Source of the DNA: JBDSTZ01 sp039927975
GTDB taxonomy: Bacteria > Pseudomonadota > Gammaproteobacteria > Burkholderiales > Burkholderiaceae_D
DNA: 8,129 nucleotides
Assembly (NCBI GenBank): GCA_039927975.1
Contig: JBDSTZ010000611.1
Location: 1-8,129 of the forward strand
Reading direction: 5' to 3'
Below are positions 4,341 to 8,129 of the stretch, one piece after another (the first letter of the stretch is position 1; each line of letters opens with the position of its first letter). A program made the translations under genes and the position numbers. The notes beneath the pieces are model-generated. The model was not told the origin of the DNA. It saw only the letters and a program-made list of their open reading frames with translations, and did not search any database.

Positions 4341-7334
4341 ATGACGCTGCCCACTATGCTTCCACATTCCCGCTCCAGCATTTCGTCGCTTGCGCTGAAA
4401 ACACTCACCAGCGCCGTCGCCGGCGCCGTGTTTTTGTCATCCTCCGCTTACGCCGCCGGACTGGGCAAGTTGACCGTCCTGTCCGCCCTCGGACAGCCGC
4501 TGCGCGCCGAAATCGAACTGACTGCGGTGTCAAGCGAGGAGGCCAATTCCCTCGTCGCCAAGCTGGCCACGACCGACGCCTTCAAGGCCGCCAATATCGA
4601 CTTCAATCCGGCCCTGATGTCGCTGCGCTTCGCGGTCGAACAGCGCGGTGGTCGCCAGGTCATCCGCATCACCTCGGCCCAGCCGGTCAACGAGCCCTTC
4701 GTCGACATGCTGCTCGAACTGAGCTGGAACAACGGCCGCCTGGTGCGCGAATACACCTTCCTGCTCGATCCACCCGAAATGCGCTCGAGCCAGCCGGCCC
4801 AGGTCGCGCCGGTAGTGACCGCCCAGCCGTCGCGCGCGACCCCGGCGCCGTCGGCCTCGAGCAATGCCACGCCGGCCGCCCAGGCCCAAACGCCGACGCG
4901 CGCCCAGCCCGAGCGGCCCGCCGGCTCCGAGAACTACCGTCCAGCGCCCAAGCAAGGCGGCACCGAATACAAGGTCAAGGCCGGCGATACGCTCGGCCGC
5001 ATCGCGCGTGAAGTCAAGCCAGTCAACATCTCGCTCGACATGATGCTGGCCGCGCTCTACCAGGCCAATCCGGACGCCTTCAACGGCAGCAATATGAACC
5101 GCCTCAAGTCGGGCCGCATCCTGACGGTGCCGGACGCCGAGAGCATCAAGGGCACCAGCGAAGGCGACGCCCACTCGATGGTCGTCGCGCACGCCGCCGA
5201 CTTCACCAGTTATCGCAACAAGCTGGCCGGCCAGGTCGCCAGCGCGGCGCCGGCCAAGGGCCAGGAAGCGTCGCAAAACGCCGCCGGCAAGATCACCGCC
5301 AAGGTCGAGGAACGCGCCACGGCCGCCAGCGAGGCGCAGGACCAGCTCAAGCTCTCGCGCGCCACCGGCGCCGCCGCCGCCAAGGGCGCGAGCAAGGGCG
5401 CCGGCGTCAGCGCCGAAGACACCGTCGCCAAGAACCGCGCACTGGCCGATGCCGCCGCGCGCGTCAAGGAACTCGAAAAGAACGTCAGCGACCTGCAAAA
5501 ACTGGTCGAGGTGAAGAGCAAGGGCGCGGCCGACAAGGTTGCTGCCGACAAGGCGGCCGCGGACAAAGCTGCCGCCGACAAGCTGGCCGCCGACAAGGCC
5601 GCCGCCGACAAACTGGCGGCAGACAAGCTCGCGGCGGACAAAGCGACCGCCGACAAGGCCAAAGCCGAGCCGGCCGCCTCGGCCCCGGTGGCCGAGACCG
5701 TGGCCTCCGCGCCGGTCGCACCGAAGCCGGTCAAGCCGGCCCGCAAGATCGCGCCGCCGCCACCGCCACCGCCGGAGCCGGGCCTGATCGATATGCTGCT
5801 CGATAACATGACCTACATCGGCGCCGGCCTGGCCGTCGCGCTGCTGGCCGCCTTCGGCCTGTCGCGCCGCAAGCCCAAGCCGGTGGCCAGTCCGCTGACC
5901 GAACCGTCGATCCAGGGCGCCAATACCGATCAGGCGCCTTCGCTGTTCGCCCAGACCGGCGGCCAGAGCGTCGACACCAACAACAGCGTGTTCAACTCCA
6001 GCTTCGCACCGTCGGCCAGCCAGCTCGACACCAATGAAGTCGACCCGGTCGCCGAAGCCGACGTCTACATCGCCTACGGCCGCGACGCCCAGGCCGAGGA
6101 GATCCTCAAGGAAGCGCTGCGCATCCACCCTGAACGCTATCCGGTGCGTCTGAAACTGCTCGAAATCTACGCCGCCCGCAAGGACTTGCGCGCCTATGAA
6201 ACCCAGGCCGGCGAAATGTACGGCCTGACCAAGGGCCAGGGCGACGAATGGGCCCAGGCGGCCGCGCTCGGCCTGACCATCGACCCGGCCAATCCGCTGT
6301 ACGCCGGTGGCGCCGGCGCGGTGCTGGCCGACACGGCCGCCGGCCAGGCTCCCGACAGCGATCTGCTCGACCTCGACCTGAACCTGGCCGCCAGCGAACC
6401 GACCGCCGTGCCGGTCGCGCCGGTGGTGGAAGCGGCGCCTGCCGAAGACCACACGCTCGACTTCGATCTCGGCGGCTTGAGCTTCGAGCCGGTGACCAGC
6501 GAATCGATTTCGGCGTCGACCGCCGTGCCGACCGCGGAATTGGTCTCCGACCCCAACGACATGACCTTCGTCAGCACCGTCGCCACACCGGTGCCGGCGC
6601 CGGTCGCCGAAGAGCCGTCGTTCGACATGGCCTTCGACATGAGCTTCGACACCCCGGACGCCGCCGCTCCCGCAGCGGCGCCTGCGCCGCTCGCCAGTTC
6701 GCTCGACGACATCAGCCTGGACCTGTCGAGCAACGACCTGTCGGGCGAGTTCGACATGGACGACCTGGCCAAATCGTTTGAACTGCCGGGCGCATCGCCT
6801 GCGCTGGCGCCGTCGGCGATCGACAATGGCCTCGAATTCGGCAGCATGGATTTCGACCTGCCGGCAAGCGCCGCACCTGCGCCGGCCGCAGCCGCGCCGG
6901 CCCTGCTGCTTGACGCCGACGACCCGTTCGCGCTGCCAGACGATCTGTCGACCAGCGTCGCCACGCCGGTCGAGACCAGCGCACAGACCAGCGCCGAGAC
7001 CAACGCCGAGACCAACGCCGAGAAGCACGCGCCGAACTACGCCGCCGCCAACTACGCCGGCGAAAGCTATGTCGCTGCCGCGCCGTTCGACATGTCGTCG
7101 ATCGACCTCGACCTGCCAGGCGAGCCGGCGGCAGCCGCGCCAGCCGCCCCGGCCGGCCATACCGAAGAAGGTTCGGCCGCGCATATGGAAATGGAAACCA
7201 AGCTTGACCTGGCCATCGCCTATCAGGAAATCGGCGACAAGGAAGGCGCGCGCGAACTGCTCGATGAAGTCATCAAGGGCGGCAGTGGCTCGCAAGTGAG
7301 CAAGGCCAACGAGATGCGCGCCAAGCTGGCATAA
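4341..7334 (+). CDS. fimV: FimV/HubP-family polar peptidoglycan-binding membrane protein
   Basis: FimV proteins are large single-pass inner-membrane proteins that bind peptidoglycan and organise the cell pole; in Pseudomonas FimV supports type IV pilus secretin assembly, cAMP signalling and twitching. This product is 997 residues. In order: signal peptide 1-38 (cut near SAYA/AGLGK); conserved FimV N-terminal domain about 40-145; Pro/Ala linker; LysM-like FimV core 208-265 (EYKVKAGDTLGRIA...LYQANPDAF...LTVPD); coiled coil with pentad repeats about 365-442; Pro run 472-478; one membrane segment about 490-507 followed by RRKPKP; TPR-like cytoplasmic region about 568-655; long Ala/Pro/Asp-rich linker with acidic-hydrophobic motifs; C-terminal FimV helical motif about 953-996. 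The ATG at 4341 is the first in the open frame; 4356 is an alternative. Neither has a good ribosome site. No pilus genes are nearby, so the pilus role is from the family only. Confidence 0.93.
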   Translation: MTLPTMLPHSRSSISSLALKTLTSAVAGAVFLSSSAYAAGLGKLTVLSALGQPLRAEIELTAVSSEEANSLVAKLATTDAFKAANIDFNPALMSLRFAVEQRGGRQVIRITSAQPVNEPFVDMLLELSWNNGRLVREYTFLLDPPEMRSSQPAQVAPVVTAQPSRATPAPSASSNATPAAQAQTPTRAQPERPAGSENYRPAPKQGGTEYKVKAGDTLGRIAREVKPVNISLDMMLAALYQANPDAFNGSNMNRLKSGRILTVPDAESIKGTSEGDAHSMVVAHAADFTSYRNKLAGQVASAAPAKGQEASQNAAGKITAKVEERATAASEAQDQLKLSRATGAAAAKGASKGAGVSAEDTVAKNRALADAAARVKELEKNVSDLQKLVEVKSKGAADKVAADKAAADKAAADKLAADKAAADKLAADKLAADKATADKAKAEPAASAPVAETVASAPVAPKPVKPARKIAPPPPPPPEPGLIDMLLDNMTYIGAGLAVALLAAFGLSRRKPKPVASPLTEPSIQGANTDQAPSLFAQTGGQSVDTNNSVFNSSFAPSASQLDTNEVDPVAEADVYIAYGRDAQAEEILKEALRIHPERYPVRLKLLEIYAARKDLRAYETQAGEMYGLTKGQGDEWAQAAALGLTIDPANPLYAGGAGAVLADTAAGQAPDSDLLDLDLNLAASEPTAVPVAPVVEAAPAEDHTLDFDLGGLSFEPVTSESISASTAVPTAELVSDPNDMTFVSTVATPVPAPVAEEPSFDMAFDMSFDTPDAAAPAAAPAPLASSLDDISLDLSSNDLSGEFDMDDLAKSFELPGASPALAPSAIDNGLEFGSMDFDLPASAAPAPAAAAPALLLDADDPFALPDDLSTSVATPVETSAQTSAETNAETNAEKHAPNYAAANYAGESYVAAAPFDMSSIDLDLPGEPAAAAPAAPAGHTEEGSAAHMEMETKLDLAIAYQEIGDKEGARELLDEVIKGGSGSQVSKANEMRAKLA
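5526..5660 (+). repeat. Nine tandem AADK-x pentad repeats in FimV
   Basis: Residues 396-440 of FimV are nine in-frame 15-base units of consensus AADK[A/L/V]; only the last unit (TADKA) departs at its first position. Synonymous codons vary between units (for example gacaag and gacaaa, gcc, gct and gcg), which points to an old array kept at the protein level rather than a fresh expansion. The Ala/Lys/Asp pattern continues the preceding predicted coiled coil and sits between the LysM-like core and the membrane segment, so it probably forms a rigid periplasmic helical spacer. Copy number may vary between strains. Confidence 0.9.
6972..7031 (+). repeat. Five 12-bp coding repeats (ET[S/N]A units) in FimV
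   Basis: Residues 878-897 of FimV are five four-residue units, ETSA, QTSA, ETNA, ETNA and EKHA. The two ETNA units (6996-7007 and 7008-7019) are identical at the DNA level, and unit 2 differs from unit 3 at only a few bases. This implies recent slipped-strand duplication in the cytoplasmic linker, where length change would be tolerated. Confidence 0.8.
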
Positions 7335-7372
7335 TCACCAGCCTTGTCATTGCATCAGCGGAGCGGCGTATC

Positions 7373-7375
7373 GGA
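7373..7375 (+). promoter_or_regulatory. Ribosome-site candidate for truA supporting a TTG start
   Basis: GGA at 7373-7375 lies 6 bases before the TTG at 7382. A second purine block, GGAG at 7360-7363, is too distant (18 bases). The short match is weak, but no ATG or GTG start exists in this frame between the fimV stop and the conserved N-terminus. Confidence 0.4.
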
Positions 7376-7381
7376 CCTGAA

Positions 7382-8129
7382 TTGAAGCGGATCGCCCTCG
7401 GGCTGCAGTACGACGGCAGCGCCTGGAACGGCTACCAGAAACAGGTCGACCGCCACACGGTGCAGGATCAGCTGGAAATCGCGCTCGAGAAGTTCGCCCG
7501 CGTTTTCCTCGCCACCACCTGCGCCGGCCGCACCGACACCGGCGTCCATGCGCTCGAACAGGTGGTCCATTTCGACACCGCTCTTGAGCGCGACATGCAG
7601 TCGTGGATTCGCGGCGTGAACAGCTTCCTGCCCGAGTCGATCGCCGTGCGCTGGGCCGCCGAAGTGCCGCGCGACCCGCACTACGATCCCCAGCAGTCGC
7701 CGCTGCACGACAATCTCGAATTCCACGCCCGTTTCGCCGCGCGCGCGCGCACCTACCACTACCTGCTCTACAACCACCCGATCCGTTCGCCGCTGCTGGC
7801 GGGGCGCGCCGGCTGGGTGTTCCGCCCGCTCGACGCCGCCTTGATGCACGAGGCGGCCCAGGTGCTGGTCGGCACCCACGACTTCACCGCCTTCCGCTCG
7901 TCGCAGTGCCAGGCCAAGTCGCCCATCAAGCAGATGCACGCGGTGACGGTGGCGCGCCAGGGCGACATGGTGGTGTTCACCGTGCGCGCCAATGCCTTCC
8001 TGCACCACATGGTGCGCAACCTGGTCGGCTCGCTGATCTACATCGGCCTGGGCAAACACCCGCCGGAATGGCTGGGCGAAGTGCTGGCGGGGCGCTGCCG
8101 CGCCGACGCCGCGCCGACCTTCATGCCGG
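7382..8129 (+). CDS. truA: tRNA pseudouridine(38-40) synthase TruA, 3' end missing, TTG start
   Basis: TruA isomerises uridines 38-40 in the anticodon arm of many tRNAs to pseudouridine and acts in the cytoplasm. The window holds 249 codons plus one base; E. coli TruA has 270, so only about 20 or so C-terminal residues are missing. The N-terminus (after the TTG-coded Met) reads KRIALGLQYDGSAWNGYQKQ, matching KIALGIEYDGS..GWQRQ of E. coli. The catalytic aspartate is D52 in GRTDTGVHA. FHARF, TYHYLLYNH (conserved Tyr about 125), FRSSQCQ and NAFLHHMVRNLVGSL all match the family. The first in-frame ATG is about 70 codons in, beyond the catalytic Asp, so the TTG at 7382 is the most likely start. 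An extra segment of about 15 residues (about 97-113) precedes FHARF compared with E. coli. The gene follows fimV by 47 bp. Confidence 0.95.
   Translation, partial: MKRIALGLQYDGSAWNGYQKQVDRHTVQDQLEIALEKFARVFLATTCAGRTDTGVHALEQVVHFDTALERDMQSWIRGVNSFLPESIAVRWAAEVPRDPHYDPQQSPLHDNLEFHARFAARARTYHYLLYNHPIRSPLLAGRAGWVFRPLDAALMHEAAQVLVGTHDFTAFRSSQCQAKSPIKQMHAVTVARQGDMVVFTVRANAFLHHMVRNLVGSLIYIGLGKHPPEWLGEVLAGRCRADAAPTFMP

Noticed and set aside
4133..4408. Minus-strand open frame (91 codons) spanning the asd-fimV gap, with another at 4047-4367.
   Set aside because: Neither has a recognisable domain, signal peptide or convincing ribosome site, and both run into neighbouring genes. The gap is better explained as regulatory or structured DNA.
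4289..5011. Plus-strand open frame (240 codons) beginning in the gap and overlapping the start of fimV.
   Set aside because: After the first few dozen codons it is the Arg-rich alternate frame of fimV; the true frame contains the signal peptide and FimV domain.
5526..5660. The pentad repeat tract as a CRISPR-like or non-coding repeat array.
   Set aside because: Units are 15 bases with no spacers, all in frame within fimV, and encode a coherent Ala/Asp/Lys helix pattern.
4530..7295. A 921-codon open frame on the minus strand, antisense to nearly all of fimV.
   Set aside because: High-GC genes leave long open frames on the opposite strand. The translation is Arg/Gly/Val-rich without domains, while the + strand frame has a full FimV domain series.

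Overview
This window is a high-GC (roughly two-thirds G+C), densely coded stretch of a Gram-negative chromosome. All recognisable genes lie on the + strand. The order leuC, small entericidin-type lipoprotein, leuD, leuB, asd, fimV, truA is the arrangement I associate with Burkholderiales (Betaproteobacteria). The protein wording, especially in FimV, LeuB and TruA, makes an Oxalobacteraceae (Massilia/Duganella-like) source my best guess. That taxonomic placement is inference from gene order and sequence character, not from a database search.

Layout. 1-921: the C-terminal two-thirds of LeuC, cut by the left window edge. 975-1100: a 41-residue lipoprotein of the entericidin type, set between the two isopropylmalate isomerase subunit genes. 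1142-1789: leuD. 1860-2930: leuB. 2993-4123: asd. 4124-4340: a 217-bp non-coding gap, much less GC-rich than the genes, packed with inverted repeats. 4341-7334: fimV, encoding a 997-residue inner-membrane polar/peptidoglycan-binding protein. 7382-8129: truA, starting at TTG and cut by the right edge about 20 codons before its expected end.

How the genes work together. LeuC and LeuD form the heterodimeric 3-isopropylmalate dehydratase, and LeuB carries out the next oxidation, so leuCDB covers steps two and three of leucine synthesis. Asd makes aspartate semialdehyde, the branch point to lysine/diaminopimelate, threonine and methionine. The gaps between leuC and asd are short (41-70 bp), which is compatible with one transcript. 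FimV and TruA are unrelated in function to the amino-acid genes. The long structured gap before fimV is the natural place for a transcript boundary, and truA follows fimV by 47 bp.

I see no unknown defence, mobile or catalytic system here. The parts not explained by the genes are: the dyad-rich asd-fimV gap (a 29-bp imperfect dyad, two G/C-block hairpins, a perfect 16-bp palindrome and a hairpin next to the fimV start); degenerate tandem repeats between leuD and leuB; a segment shared by the regions just after asd and fimV; repeat tracts inside fimV; the lipoprotein gene inside the leu cluster; and an insertion in TruA relative to the E. coli enzyme.
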